Of a stretch of DNA of 64,000 nt, positions 1 to 11,061 are shown one piece after another. The notes beneath the pieces are model-generated. The model was not told where the DNA came from, did not search any database, and was given only the letters and a program-made list of their open reading frames with translations. The stretch is from Rhodococcus ruber NBRC 15591 (GTDB taxonomy: Bacteria; Actinomycetota; Actinomycetes; Mycobacteriales; Mycobacteriaceae), in NCBI RefSeq assembly GCF_001894945.1, contig NZ_BCXE01000036.1:1-64000 (forward strand). The letters are read 5' to 3'. Both the position numbers and the translations under genes were made by a program. Each line of letters begins with the position of its first letter. Position 1 is the first letter of the stretch.

Positions 1-234
1 ATCATCACAGACGGAAGAATGCGATGTCCAGCAACAACCACCCCACAAAAGTGAAGTGGCCGCACCAAAATAATTTGGCACTGACATTCATCGGCACACT
101 GTTGAGTTCTCAAAGAACACGCACACACCATCACCCCGCGAACCAACGTCCGCGGCGCTCCGGGGCAACCGTTCCAGCCTACCCACACCACCCGCCGGGA
201 ACAAACCCGACACACTCGGTGGGATCGGCAACGG
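1..234 (-). promoter_or_regulatory. 16S rRNA leader (rrn operon continues off the left edge)
   Basis: Read on the minus strand, bases 118-101 give the motif GTTCTTTGAGAACTCAAC. It is followed by a stretch ending in a T-rich run near base 50. This motif is the hallmark of actinobacterial rRNA leaders just ahead of the 16S gene, where it takes part in antitermination and processing. No 16S sequence is inside the window, so the gene should begin shortly beyond base 1. Small open frames here are not genes. The identification rests on recognising the leader motif, not on an alignment. Confidence 0.8.
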
Positions 235-240
235 CCCAGA

Positions 241-269
241 ACCCTACCAGAAGATTCCGAACCGAACAA
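241..269 (-). promoter_or_regulatory. rrn promoter, proximal
   Basis: On the minus strand a -35 TTGTTC (264-269) and a -10 TAGGGT (241-246) are separated by 17 bases. Transcription would start near base 234 and run into the rRNA leader. The spacing is ideal and the position fits the leader below it. Confidence 0.55.
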
Positions 270-346
270 TCAGGCGCCTGCGTCCAACCTCGTTGTCCCG
301 AGCCCCTGCGGGCCGGGTCGGTGTCCGTGTCGCTCTGACCTGGAAT

Positions 347-376
347 AAGTTACGTGAACATTGCGCGAGTTACCAA
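347..376 (-). promoter_or_regulatory. possible distal rrn promoter
   Basis: On the minus strand TTGGTA (371-376) lies 18 bases ahead of TAACTT (347-352). Actinobacterial rrn operons often have several promoters, so this may be the upstream one. The match is only fair. Bases 270-408 hold nothing else that I can support. Confidence 0.3.
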
Positions 377-408
377 ATCGCCTGGTCAAGCCGCTTTTCT
401 GGACGACA

Positions 409-606
409 TCAGGGCACCCAGTACTTCGCGGCCAGCTCTTCCACAACGGGGTCCCCCTCGGCGGCCTGGTCCAGCAGTGCCAGGTCGAGGCCGATGTCGA
501 TGAGCCGGGGGTTGTCCCCTTCTGCGTCCCCGAGGGGGCGCCCGCCGTCTTCTCCGCGCTGGCGCAGAATCTTCGCTCGCACCCGCTCCTTCAACGACTC
601 ACTCAT
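409..606 (-). CDS. small conserved hypothetical protein (65 aa)
   Basis: A 65-residue acidic, soluble protein with no signal peptide or membrane segment. A basic N-terminus (KERVRAKILRQRGE) leads into a helical, acidic C-terminal half ending AAKYWVP. I do not recognise the family. No ribosome binding site is visible. Instead TACACT (613-618, minus) sits six bases before the ATG, so the message is probably leaderless. It lies between the rrn promoters and a tiny membrane-protein gene on the same strand. The ATG and lack of alternative starts make the call reasonable, but the short length leaves some doubt. Confidence 0.55.
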   Translation of the reverse strand: MSESLKERVRAKILRQRGEDGGRPLGDAEGDNPRLIDIGLDLALLDQAAEGDPVVEELAAKYWVP

Positions 607-664
607 AAGTCGAGTGTACTGAGCCGACGACGCCCGAGCGGGGTGCCGAGCAGCGGCGATCGGA

Positions 665-778
665 CTAGTGGTCGTCGTCGCGCCGGCGGAACACGCGCAC
701 CGCAGTGGGGATGAGAACGACCAGGGCGCCGATGATCAGAACGATCGAGAAGATCTCCAGGAGCACACCCGCCATCAT
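665..778 (-). CDS. 37-aa single-span membrane protein
   Basis: Starting at ATG 778 (a second ATG follows at 775), the frame encodes 37 residues. About 20 hydrophobic residues (VLLEIFSIVLIIGALVVLIP) are followed by a basic and then acidic tail, TAVRVFRRRDDDH. This is the layout of a single transmembrane helix with its C-terminus in the cytoplasm. The gene is too short for most gene finders, but its composition differs sharply from the shadows around it. It sits between tRNA-Thr and the 65-aa gene on the same strand. Function unknown. Confidence 0.5.
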   Translation of the reverse strand: MMAGVLLEIFSIVLIIGALVVLIPTAVRVFRRRDDDH

Positions 779-843
779 GCGGCACGGAACGCGGCGGCGG
801 GCGCCTTTGCCCGGGGCGAGCGGACCGGAGAGTGTACGTGCGT

Positions 844-890
844 ACGACGAAGGCCCTCCGTCCGCGTTCGGGATGGAGGGCCTTCGTCGT
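844..890 (-). terminator. hairpin downstream of tRNA-Thr
   Basis: A perfect 16-bp inverted repeat (844-859 with 875-890) with a 15-base loop. It lies just past the 3' end of the tRNA on the minus strand and probably ends or protects that transcript. There is no U-run. Confidence 0.6.
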
Positions 891-894
891 GCGG

Positions 895-967
895 AGCTGC
901 CTGCGAGAATCGAACTCGCGACCTTTTCATTACGAGTGAAATGCTCTACCGACTGAGCTAAGGCAGC
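895..967 (-). tRNA. tRNA-Thr (anticodon CGT)
   Basis: On the minus strand a full cloverleaf folds. The acceptor stem is GCTGCCT/AGGCAGC, the D arm has GCTC/GAGC, the anticodon stem TTTCA/TGAAA holds loop CTCGTAA, and the T arm is GCGAG-TTCGATT-CTCGC. The anticodon CGT reads ACG threonine codons. CCA is not encoded. A threonine tRNA also lies beside holB in M. tuberculosis, as I recall. Confidence 0.95.
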
Positions 968-1032
968 GTGCCTGACGGCGCGCACGAGTCTAGCGCCTAC
1001 CCCCCTGCCCAATGCAAACCGCCCGTCGGTGC

Positions 1033-2220
1033 CTACCGGAAGGCCGAGCTCAACCGGGCCGCCATCGCGGCCACCGCGAAGCGGGGCTTGACGTTCTGCG
1101 CGAGGACCTCGCGGCATTCGAGAATCGCCTCGATGCAGGTCAGCAACGCCTCCGGCCGGGCACGCGAAGCCAGGTCGGCGGCACGCTCGGCCATGTCGGG
1201 ATGGTTGGCGGTGCTGGAAGCGCCCAGGGAACGTGCCAGCGCGTCGCGGTAGAGACCGGCCAGATCGATGAGGGCGCGATCCATGATGTCGCGCTCGGTC
1301 CGGGTGCGTCGGGACTTCTGGGTGCGTTCGAGGTCCTTGAGGACGCCCGCCGAGCCCCGGAGCGCCCCGGCAGCGCCCTTGCCGGTGCCTCCGGCGCCGA
1401 GAGCGGTCCGAAGTTCCTCGGTCTCCCGTTCGTCGCGCGTGGCGCTGATCTCCTTGGCTTCCGCCTCCGCACGCTGCACCAGCTCGTCCGCAGCGGTGTA
1501 CGTGGTGGCAGGGCGGAGGACGGCCGCGGCCAGATCCAGCGCACGTCGACGGCTGGTGCGAGCGGACTCGTCGGTGGCCAGACGCCGGGCCCGCCCGACG
1601 TGGCCGCCGCTGATCGATGCCGCCCAGTTCGCGGTCTCGGGGTCGAGTCCGTCGCGTTCGCGCAGCACCCGGGCGATGGCGTCCGGGTTGGGCGTGACGA
1701 GCGCGACGTGCCGGCATCGCGAGCGCAGGGTCACGGAGATGTCCTGCGGATCCACGGACGGTGCGCACAGGAGGAACACCGTGCGTTCCGGCGGTTCCTC
1801 GACGACCTTGAGCAGTGCGTTCGCGGCGCCCTCGGTGAGACGGTCCGCATCCTCGATCACCACTACCTGCCACTGCCCGGTGCTCGGACGACGCGACGCG
1901 GTCCGGACGATGTCGCGCATCGCCTTGACACTGATCGTGAGCCCCTCGGGAACGACCCGACGGACGTCGCCGTGAGTGCCGGCCATGGTGGTGCTGCACG
2001 CGTGGCAGCGACCGCAACCCGGGACGTCCGGGTCGGTGCACTGCAGGGCGGCGGCGAAGCAGAGCGCCGCAATCGACCGACCGGAACCGGGAGGGCCGGT
2101 GAACAGCCACGAGTGCGTCATCCGGGAACCGGCTCCGCCGCCGCGCGCCGCGGTGGCTGCGGCGATCAGTTCGGTCTCCACGTCGCGCTGGCCGACGAGA
2201 CGTTCGAAGACACCGGGCAT
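1033..2220 (-). CDS. holB: DNA polymerase III subunit delta-prime
   Basis: Clamp-loader subunit of the replicative polymerase, 395 aa, homolog of Rv3644c. The AAA+ module starts at once (VFERLVGQ). The P-loop at 42-49 reads GPPGSGRS, with Arg in place of the catalytic Lys, as fits a delta-prime subunit that does not hydrolyse ATP. A four-Cys zinc site follows (C61, C69, C72, C75). Further on come the sensor-like stretch VVVIEDADRLTEGAANALLK and an SRC motif (TLRSRC). The ATG at 2220 puts the first conserved motif at the usual distance, so the longer upstream extension is ignored. It is followed on the same strand by tRNA-Thr. Confidence 0.95.
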   Translation of the reverse strand: MPGVFERLVGQRDVETELIAAATAARGGGAGSRMTHSWLFTGPPGSGRSIAALCFAAALQCTDPDVPGCGRCHACSTTMAGTHGDVRRVVPEGLTISVKAMRDIVRTASRRPSTGQWQVVVIEDADRLTEGAANALLKVVEEPPERTVFLLCAPSVDPQDISVTLRSRCRHVALVTPNPDAIARVLRERDGLDPETANWAASISGGHVGRARRLATDESARTSRRRALDLAAAVLRPATTYTAADELVQRAEAEAKEISATRDERETEELRTALGAGGTGKGAAGALRGSAGVLKDLERTQKSRRTRTERDIMDRALIDLAGLYRDALARSLGASSTANHPDMAERAADLASRARPEALLTCIEAILECREVLAQNVKPRFAVAAMAARLSSAFR

Positions 2221-2314
2221 GGCCTCAGCGTAGCGACCGGTTCCGACGCCGCCGAGGCGTCGGCCGTCCGAAACCTTCAAGACGGCGACGGCGCAGCGAC
2301 CTAGCGTCACCGGT

Positions 2315-2701
2315 ATGACCGCACAACTCGCCCTGGTCGGGCTCGTCGTCGCCGACATGACCCGTTCCTTCGACTGCTATCGACGCCTCGGACTGGACCT
2401 GCCCGCCGGTACCGACGAACCGCACTTCGAAACGACACTTCCAGGTGGGCTCCGCCTGGCATGGGACACAGTCGAATCGGTCCGGTCCTTCCATCCGGAC
2501 TTCCGGCCGGGAACGGGTGGCCCCGCGCTCGCCTTCGACTGCGGTTCACCGGCAGGCGTGGATTCGACGTACCGCGACTTGCTGGAGGCGGGATGCACGA
2601 GTGCGCTCGAACCGTGGGACGCGTTCTGGAAGCAGCGGTACGCGAGCGTCCACGATCCCGACGGGCACAGCATCGAGCTGTTCGCGGCCCTGCCCGGGTG
2701 A
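2315..2701 (+). CDS. VOC-superfamily (glyoxalase-like) protein
   Basis: 128 aa with the two-module beta-alpha-beta-beta-beta layout of the vicinal-oxygen-chelate fold. It starts LALVGLVVADMTRSFDCYRRLGL and ends in the typical DPDGHSIELFAALPG, whose Glu is a usual metal ligand. Members include glyoxalases, extradiol dioxygenases and antibiotic-binding proteins, so the substrate cannot be told. No Shine-Dalgarno is visible. TAGCGT ends seven bases before the ATG, so it may be leaderless. It stands alone on the plus strand and converges on an AraC-family gene. In M. tuberculosis this slot holds an adenylate cyclase (Rv3645). Confidence 0.8.
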   Translation: MTAQLALVGLVVADMTRSFDCYRRLGLDLPAGTDEPHFETTLPGGLRLAWDTVESVRSFHPDFRPGTGGPALAFDCGSPAGVDSTYRDLLEAGCTSALEPWDAFWKQRYASVHDPDGHSIELFAALPG

Positions 2702-2705
2702 CCGC

Positions 2706-3380
2706 TCAGCCGAGGAGCGCACCGAGCGTGGTGCCGGAGAGGGCGCGGACCTCCCGCGCGAGATGGGCCTGGTCGCTGAAGCCGCACTCGGCCGCGACGT
2801 CGGCGAACGGTCGGCCGGCGCGGGCGAGACCGACCGCGCGGCGGAACCGCAGCACGCGTGCCAGCGTCTTCGGTCCGTAGCCGTACGCGCGCAGTGCGTG
2901 CCGGTGCAACCGGCGCGCGCTCCAGCCCGTCGACGCCGCCAGCTCGGCGACGGACGCTCCGGCCCCGAGCTGCGCCGCGATGCTCGTCTCGACACTGCGG
3001 TCGACGCCGTCCAGACGGCGCCGGGTCTCGCGCAGGAGCGCACCGACCGGGTCGGACTCCGCGTCCGAGACCAGGCGACGAACGTGTGCGCCGGGCCGGA
3101 TGTGGTCCAGCGGTACGCGTGCGTCACGGAGGTCGGCTGCATCCACGCCGAGCACCGCCGGCCCTACGCCGGGACCGAAACGCACGGCGGTCAGGTCACG
3201 CCGGGCACCCAGGTCGGAGAACTGGGCTCGGGTGTCCGGTCCGGCGACGAGGAGGCCGTCCTCGTGCCAGATCAGGTCCGTGCAGCCGTCGGGCAGCACG
3301 GACGTTCCCGCCGAATCCGCGGTCCTCGTCGCGGTCCACACGAGCACACCGGGTATGCCGGACGCCGCTTCGCGGTACAC
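2706..3380 (-). CDS. AraC-family transcriptional regulator
   Basis: 224 aa from GTG 3380. The N-terminal half (PDGCTDLIWHEDGLLVAGPDTRAQF) belongs to the AraC-type sensing domain called DUF6597 in other proteins. The C-terminal half carries two helix-turn-helices, VAELAASTGWSARRLHRHAL and FADVAAECGFSDQAHLAREV, ending in the RALSGTTLGALL tail typical of the family. It lies 31 bases downstream of topA on the same strand and converges with the VOC gene. Upstream in-frame sequence is only the topA Lys-rich region read out of frame, so the GTG was chosen. Ligand and targets are unknown. Confidence 0.85.
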   Translation of the reverse strand: MYREAASGIPGVLVWTATRTADSAGTSVLPDGCTDLIWHEDGLLVAGPDTRAQFSDLGARRDLTAVRFGPGVGPAVLGVDAADLRDARVPLDHIRPGAHVRRLVSDAESDPVGALLRETRRRLDGVDRSVETSIAAQLGAGASVAELAASTGWSARRLHRHALRAYGYGPKTLARVLRFRRAVGLARAGRPFADVAAECGFSDQAHLAREVRALSGTTLGALLG

Positions 3381-3411
3381 ACGGCGAGGATAGGACGCCG
3401 TACCCGGAAGG

Positions 3412-6342
<2,931 letters not shown>

Positions 6343-6476
6343 AGCGCTGCCGCACCTTCCCTGTTCGCTGACATGTCCCGCTTCTTGAAGACATGTATAC
6401 CGACCCGTTCCCCGGACGCGGCCATACACAGGGTCGCACACCTGCAACGGAAGGCCCGTCACGCGTGATGCGGCCC

Positions 6477-7064
6477 CTACTGCACGCGCGGCCAGATCTG
6501 CCGCGCGCGGGCGTCGTCCGGGGGTGCCCCGATGTTCTCGACGAGACGCGTCAATCGCCGTCGCCCGGACACCCGCAGGCCCGGTCCGGCGCCGCGGGCG
6601 CCGATCAGCGTCGGCGCGATCCCGGCACGCATCAGCGACTGGGCCAGCACCGCGTGGGTGTCCGGGGCGTGCGGATCCAGCCCCAGGACGTAGCGTTCGC
6701 CCTCGACCTCGACGCGACCGGCCGCGAGCACCCACGCCCGCAGGGCTCGCGAGCCCGGCACCCATCCCGCCGGCACCGCCTTCACCGCGCCCCGCGTCCA
6801 TTCGGCCGCGACCGGGACGAGTTCCGGCAGGGCTGCGGTGCGCACCAGCGGATGTCCCTCGTCCGTGCGGGTGACCTCCGGGGACAGCGCGGCCTGCGTC
6901 ATGAGCTCCGCGATCGCGTCCGCCCGCCACGGCTCGTCCACGACCACGGAGATCCGCGCGCCGTCACCGGAGACCACCGCGTGTCCGTGCGCGGCCAGCA
7001 GACCACCGAGGTCGGCCGGGTCCGGCGGCATCACCTCGGCCCCGAAGAACGACAGTTGACTCAC
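6477..7064 (-). CDS. conserved actinobacterial protein (Rv3647c-like)
   Basis: 195 aa with no signal or membrane segment. It begins MSQLSFFGAEVMPPDPADLGGLLAAHGH and contains a mixed alpha/beta core ending RVSGRRRLTRLVENIGAPP. I know it only as the hypothetical protein kept between topA and cspA across mycobacteria and rhodococci. No catalytic motif stands out. It precedes topA on the same strand with a 134-base gap that contains the topA ribosome binding site, and the stable position suggests a role tied to DNA or cold/stress physiology. That role is inference. Confidence 0.8.
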   Translation of the reverse strand: MSQLSFFGAEVMPPDPADLGGLLAAHGHAVVSGDGARISVVVDEPWRADAIAELMTQAALSPEVTRTDEGHPLVRTAALPELVPVAAEWTRGAVKAVPAGWVPGSRALRAWVLAAGRVEVEGERYVLGLDPHAPDTHAVLAQSLMRAGIAPTLIGARGAGPGLRVSGRRRLTRLVENIGAPPDDARARQIWPRVQ

Positions 7065-7100
7065 TCCCCCGTCCTTCCTTCGCTGCCTCCCGCAGAAACA

Positions 7101-7137
7101 GATCGTCCCCCATCACCGAGGGTGACGGGGGACGATC
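7101..7137 (-). terminator. hairpin between cspA and the Rv3647c-like gene
   Basis: Inverted repeat 7101-7117 with 7121-7137 with a 3-base loop and one mismatch. It lies downstream of cspA on the minus strand and probably ends the short cspA transcript. Confidence 0.7.
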
Positions 7138-7193
7138 GAGGCTTCGGTCCTTGCGGACCGAGTCACGTCAGGCTCCGGCAGGAGCGTCGACGA

Positions 7194-7397
7194 TCAGAGC
7201 GCGCGAACGCCGGTGGCCTGCGGGCCCTTGGTGCCCTGGCCGACCTCGAACTCCACGCGCTGGTTCTCCTCCAGGGTGCGGAAGCCGCTGCCCTGGATCT
7301 CCGAGTAGTGGACGAAAACGTCGGCGGAGCCGTCCTCGGGAGCGATGAAGCCGAAGCCCTTCTCCGCGTTGAACCACTTCACAGTGCCCTGTGCCAT
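7194..7397 (-). CDS. cspA: cold-shock protein CspA
   Basis: 67-aa single cold-shock domain with RNA-binding motifs RNP1 (KGFGFIAPE) and RNP2 (VFVHYSEI). It starts [18 protein letters not shown], the standard opening, and has the same length as mycobacterial CspA. It binds single-stranded nucleic acid and acts as an RNA chaperone. A hairpin follows. The upstream region to the divergent helicase is nearly 400 bases and may hold a long 5' untranslated region, as in other csp genes. Confidence 0.97.
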   Translation of the reverse strand: MAQGTVKWFNAEKGFGFIAPEDGSADVFVHYSEIQGSGFRTLEENQRVEFEVGQGTKGPQATGVRAL

Positions 7398-7789
7398 GCT
7401 TTTCCTTCTCTTTCTAACACCGGATGCGGCGGTTCGCGGGCGAGCGAGCCGCCGGGCCGGTTCCGACCGCTGTACTTCTTGATCCCCCCACAGGAAGAGC
7501 AAAGCACCGCGCTCGCAACCATCGATCCTGCGAGCCGTGCACTTTCTCAAGTCACCGAACACAGAAGCTGCGACCGATGTCAGTGAACCACGTTCGGGGC
7601 GCCGACAACAGTAGGAGGGCGCACAATTCGCCCGAAAATTTGATCTTGTACATACCGACGGTACGATTACTCGTCGGTACGGTTACGTCGATGTTAACCC
7701 GCGCGCGGGTCGCACACCGACCGAACGCCGGGAACGACGGCCGACTACGCTGGTTTCCCATCCCGACCGCATCCTCCGGAGTACCCAGT
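7398..7789. promoter_or_regulatory. divergent cspA/helicase intergenic region with a palindrome
   Basis: 392 bases without a gene. A perfect inverted repeat (TACCGACG at 7653-7660, CGTCGGTA at 7672-7679) is spaced by 11 bases and looks like a protein-binding site. On the minus strand TACTGT (7608-7613) is a possible cspA -10, which would give a 5' leader of about 200 bases. The helicase ribosome binding site GGAG is at 7778-7781. The rest shows no structure I can support. Confidence 0.4.
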
Positions 7790-10135
7790 GTGACCAGCTC
7801 GCCGCACCGCCGTCCCGTCGGCGACGGGCCGACGAGCTTCGGCCACGAACTGCTCGAACGAGTTCTCGAGGGCACCCCGGCCTCGGAGCACCCCCTCACC
7901 CACAGCGCGGAGCTGCCCGCCCGCGAGGTCCGGCACACCGACTGGCCGGACTGGGCGTCCGACGCCGTCGTCCGGGCCCTGCGCGCGACGGGTGTGCCCC
8001 GGCCGTGGAGCCACCAGAGGGCGGCCGCCGACGTCGCCGCCGGCGGGGAGCACGTCGTCGTCTCCACCGGCACCGCGTCGGGCAAGTCCCTCGCCTACCA
8101 GTTGCCCGTGCTCACCGCACTCGTCGAGGACCCGCACGCCACCGCGCTGTACCTCTCCCCCACGAAGGCGCTCTGTGCAGACCAGTTGCGCGCCGTCACC
8201 GACGTGACCGCCGCCGAGCCCGAACTCGGTCGGGTGCACGCGTGTGCCTACGACGGTGACACCTCCACCGAACTGCGGCAGTGGGCGCGCAGCCACTCGC
8301 GGTGGATCTTCACCAACCCCGACATGCTGCACATGTCGATGCTGCCCGGGCACGCCCGCTGGTCCCGGTTCTTCCGCCGACTGCGCTACGTCGTGGTCGA
8401 CGAGTGCCACTCCTACCGCGGCGTCTTCGGCTCCAACGTGGCCCTGGTGCTGCGCCGGCTGCGACGGATCGCCGCACGCTACGGTGCCCGACCGGTCTTC
8501 GTCCTCGCCTCCGCGACGACCGCCGACCCCGGCGCCGCGGCGTCCCGGCTCGTCGGCGCGCCCTGCCGGGAGGTGACCGAGGACGGCTCCCCGCACGGCC
8601 CGCGCACCGTCGCGCTGTGGGAACCGCCACTGCTCGAGCAGGTGACCGGCGAGAACGGCGCCCCGGTGCGCCGCGCCGCCGGAACCGAGGCCGCGCGCAT
8701 CCTCGCCGACCTCGTCGTCGAAGGTGCCCGCACCCTCGCCTTCGTACGGTCCCGGCGCGGCGCCGAGTTCACTGCGCTCGGCGCACAGCGGCTGCTCGCC
8801 GAGGCCGCCCCCGAACTCGTCGATCGTGTCGCCGCGTACCGCGCCGGCTACCTCGCCGAGGAGCGGCGCGAGCTCGAGGCTGCTCTGGCGGACGGCCGTC
8901 TGCTCGGTGCCGCCAGCACCAACGCCCTGGAACTCGGTATGGACATCGCCGGCCTCGACGCCGTCGTCGTCGCCGGATTCCCGGGCACCGTCGCGTCGTT
9001 CTGGCAGCAGGCCGGCCGGGCCGGCCGCCGCGGCGCGGGATCGCTGGTCGTGCTCGTCGCCCGCGACGATCCACTCGACACCTACCTCGTGCACCATCCG
9101 GCGGCGCTGCTCGACAAGCCCGTCGAGGCGACGGTCACCGACCCCACCAACCCGTACGTGCTCGGCCCGCAACTGCTGTGCGCTGCGCTCGAGCTGCCCC
9201 TCAGCGACGCCGAGGTCGAGGAGTTCGGCGCGGCCGACGTCCTCGCTGCCCTGGCCGCCCAGGGCGCGATCCGGCGGCGCCCGCACGGCTGGTTCGTCAC
9301 CCCCGACACCCGTCCGCACTCCGACATCGACATCCGCGGCGGCATCGGCACCCAGATCGCCATCGTCGAATCCGACACCGGACGGATGCTCGGCACCGTC
9401 GACGGCGGCCGGGCACCGGCGACCGTGCATCCGGGCGCGGTGTACCTGCACCGCGGCGAGTCGTTCGTCGTCGACGAGTTGCACCTCGACGACGGGATCG
9501 CGCTCGTGCACGCCGAGGAGCCCGAATGGTCCACCTCCGCGCGGGAGATCACCGACATCGTCGTGACCGCCGTGACGGAGCAGCGCTCGCTCGGTCCGGT
9601 GACTGTGGGCCTCGTCGAGGTGGAAGTGACCCATCAGGTGGTCTCCTACCTGCGGCGACTGCCGTCCGGCGAGGTTCTCGACAGCACCGAACTCGATATG
9701 CCGTCCCAGTGCCTGCCGACGCGCGCAGTGATGTACACCGTCACCCCCGAACTGCTCGACCGGTGCGGAATCGGACCGGAACGGGTACCCGGCGCGCTGC
9801 ACGCCGCCGAGCATGCCGCGATCGGGCTGCTGCCGTTGGTGGCGACGTGCGACCGCTGGGACATCGGCGGGGTGTCCACGGCGGTGCACCCGGACACCGG
9901 GCTGCCCACCGTCTTCGTCTACGACGGGCATCCCGGCGGCGCGGGCTTCGCCGACCGCGGTTACGCGCGCATCGCCGAATGGCTCGGGGCGACCCGCGCG
10001 GCCGTGACGGCCTGCGAGTGCGCCGCCGGCTGCCCGTCGTGCGTGTACTCCCCCAAATGCGGCAACGGCAACGACCCGCTCGACAAGGCCGGGGCGGTCG
10101 CTCTGCTCGGCGCGGTGCTCGACGCCCTCTCCTGA
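7790..10135 (+). CDS. DEAD/DEAH-box helicase of the MrfA/YprA type (Rv3649-like)
   Basis: 781 aa. Superfamily 2 helicase with motif I STGTASGKS, the DEAH-type box VVDECHSYRG, motif III LASATTADP, and the motif VI region FWQQAGRAGRRG. The C-terminus carries a DUF1998-type Cys cluster in CECAAGCPSCVYSPKCGNG, as in Bacillus MrfA, a helicase acting in excision of mitomycin DNA lesions. So a DNA-repair helicase is likely, by family. GTG 7790 has GGAG eight bases ahead and gives a length near Rv3649. The frame is open further upstream but lacks a ribosome binding site. It converges on the Tad operon with a 7-base gap. Confidence 0.93.
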   Translation: MTSSPHRRPVGDGPTSFGHELLERVLEGTPASEHPLTHSAELPAREVRHTDWPDWASDAVVRALRATGVPRPWSHQRAAADVAAGGEHVVVSTGTASGKSLAYQLPVLTALVEDPHATALYLSPTKALCADQLRAVTDVTAAEPELGRVHACAYDGDTSTELRQWARSHSRWIFTNPDMLHMSMLPGHARWSRFFRRLRYVVVDECHSYRGVFGSNVALVLRRLRRIAARYGARPVFVLASATTADPGAAASRLVGAPCREVTEDGSPHGPRTVALWEPPLLEQVTGENGAPVRRAAGTEAARILADLVVEGARTLAFVRSRRGAEFTALGAQRLLAEAAPELVDRVAAYRAGYLAEERRELEAALADGRLLGAASTNALELGMDIAGLDAVVVAGFPGTVASFWQQAGRAGRRGAGSLVVLVARDDPLDTYLVHHPAALLDKPVEATVTDPTNPYVLGPQLLCAALELPLSDAEVEEFGAADVLAALAAQGAIRRRPHGWFVTPDTRPHSDIDIRGGIGTQIAIVESDTGRMLGTVDGGRAPATVHPGAVYLHRGESFVVDELHLDDGIALVHAEEPEWSTSAREITDIVVTAVTEQRSLGPVTVGLVEVEVTHQVVSYLRRLPSGEVLDSTELDMPSQCLPTRAVMYTVTPELLDRCGIGPERVPGALHAAEHAAIGLLPLVATCDRWDIGGVSTAVHPDTGLPTVFVYDGHPGGAGFADRGYARIAEWLGATRAAVTACECAAGCPSCVYSPKCGNGNDPLDKAGAVALLGAVLDALS

Positions 10136-10142
10136 CCGGCGC

Positions 10143-10487
10143 TCACTCGACCGGCCCCGCCCGCGCGATCGCGCGGGCCTGCCGCCCACCCGGCAGCGCC
10201 ACCGCGGCCTCGACCTCGACGACCGCGTCCCAGCCGTCGACGGTGCACGAACGCACCTGCACCCGCATCCGCGCCGCGATCCGGTTCGCTTCCGAGCAGG
10301 CGGTGCCCGATCCGCGGTCGAGTGCACCGGCCACCGCGAGGGCCGCCAGGTCGGCCGCCCCCTGCGCCCGATGCCGCGTCGCGACCCCCGCGCCGATCTG
10401 CACGAGCAGTCCGGTGACCGCGATCAGCGCGGCCGCAACGAAACACGCCACCACGCTCGCGCTACCCCGATCGTCCCGGAACGTCAC
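10143..10487 (-). CDS. TadE/TadG-like secreted pseudopilin (Rv3654c-like)
   Basis: 114 aa, last gene of the Tad operon. A short basic start (TFRDDRGSASVV) leads directly into a hydrophobic helix, the class III signal-like N-terminus of helicase/secretion-neighbourhood TadE-like proteins. A soluble part with two Cys (TACSEAN and VRSCTVDG) follows and may form a disulfide outside the membrane. GTG 10487 overlaps the stop of the preceding gene in GTGA, implying translational coupling. It is probably a minor pilin or anchor of the Tad apparatus. Confidence 0.8.
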   Translation of the reverse strand: MTFRDDRGSASVVACFVAAALIAVTGLLVQIGAGVATRHRAQGAADLAALAVAGALDRGSGTACSEANRIAARMRVQVRSCTVDGWDAVVEVEAAVALPGGRQARAIARAGPVE

Positions 10488-10819
10488 TGCGCCACTTCCG
10501 GTTCGAACGCAGCCACGGCCTCCGCGGTGAGCGTCACCGCCGGCAGCAGCGGACCGTCCGCTGTCACCGTCGCCACGACGAGGTCGCCGTCGGGGCGCAC
10601 GGAGATCCGTGCGCCCTCCGGGGCGATCCGCGCCGCCACCTCCACCGCCCGCGTCCCGTCGCCACGGGCCGCGAGCCGGGCGGCTTCCCGTGCGGCGTCC
10701 TGGCATCGGAGCTGACTCGAAATACACAGCACCGCACCGAGACACAGCACGAGGACGCTCACCAGAGCGGTGAGGGCGATCGCCGCCTCGACGGTCACCC
10801 CACCGTCGTCCCCGCTCAC
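10484..10819 (-). CDS. TadE-family pseudopilin (Rv3655c-like)
   Basis: 111 aa. The opening DDGGVTVEAAIALTALVSVL matches the TadE-like motif: Gly/Glu just before a hydrophobic helix, where a prepilin peptidase would cut. The soluble part (QLRCQDAAREAARLAARGD) has the helical heptad look of pseudopilins, and the C-terminus is beta-rich. It overlaps both neighbours by GTGA (start 10819, stop 10484). Inferred minor pilin of the Tad machine. Confidence 0.85.
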   Translation of the reverse strand: MSGDDGGVTVEAAIALTALVSVLVLCLGAVLCISSQLRCQDAAREAARLAARGDGTRAVEVAARIAPEGARISVRPDGDLVVATVTADGPLLPAVTLTAEAVAAFEPEVAQ

Positions 10820-11019
10820 ACCGCCGTGTTCAGTGCGCGCTCGACAATGCCGGTGAGCGCAGTGACGATGTTGTCGCCGGTGACGACCGTGTAGAGCACG
10901 GCCCCGAACGCCGCCGCCGCGATCGTACCGATCGCGTACTCCGCGGTGGACATCCCGTCCTCCGCCGCGACGGCACCGCTCAGCCGTTGCACGACCGTAC
11001 GAATTACGTTGCCTACCAT
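10816..11019 (-). CDS. Flp-like pilin, DUF4244 (Rv3656c-like)
   Basis: 67 aa. Residues EDGMSTAEYAIGTIAAAAFG give a Gly-Met cleavage site with Glu near +5 and then a hydrophobic helix, the type IVb pilin signature. This is the most likely major pilin of the operon. It starts at ATG 11019 and shares GTGA with the next gene. A 42-base gap from tadC, the only real gap within the operon, leaves room for a separate ribosome binding site, which suits a highly expressed subunit. Confidence 0.88.
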   Translation of the reverse strand: MVGNVIRTVVQRLSGAVAAEDGMSTAEYAIGTIAAAAFGAVLYTVVTGDNIVTALTGIVERALNTAV

Positions 11020-11061
11020 GGTTCCTCCCCTCCTCCGGCGCGGACCGTCCGCGCCGACGTC

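Noticed and set aside
24-338. Small open frame at the left end
   Set aside because: It lies on the rRNA leader and promoter; there is no ribosome binding site and the conserved rRNA leader motif explains the sequence.
7745-10327. An 860-codon open frame opposite the helicase gene
   Set aside because: The translation is Gly/Arg/Ala-rich with no domain, and the opposite frame has all helicase motifs.
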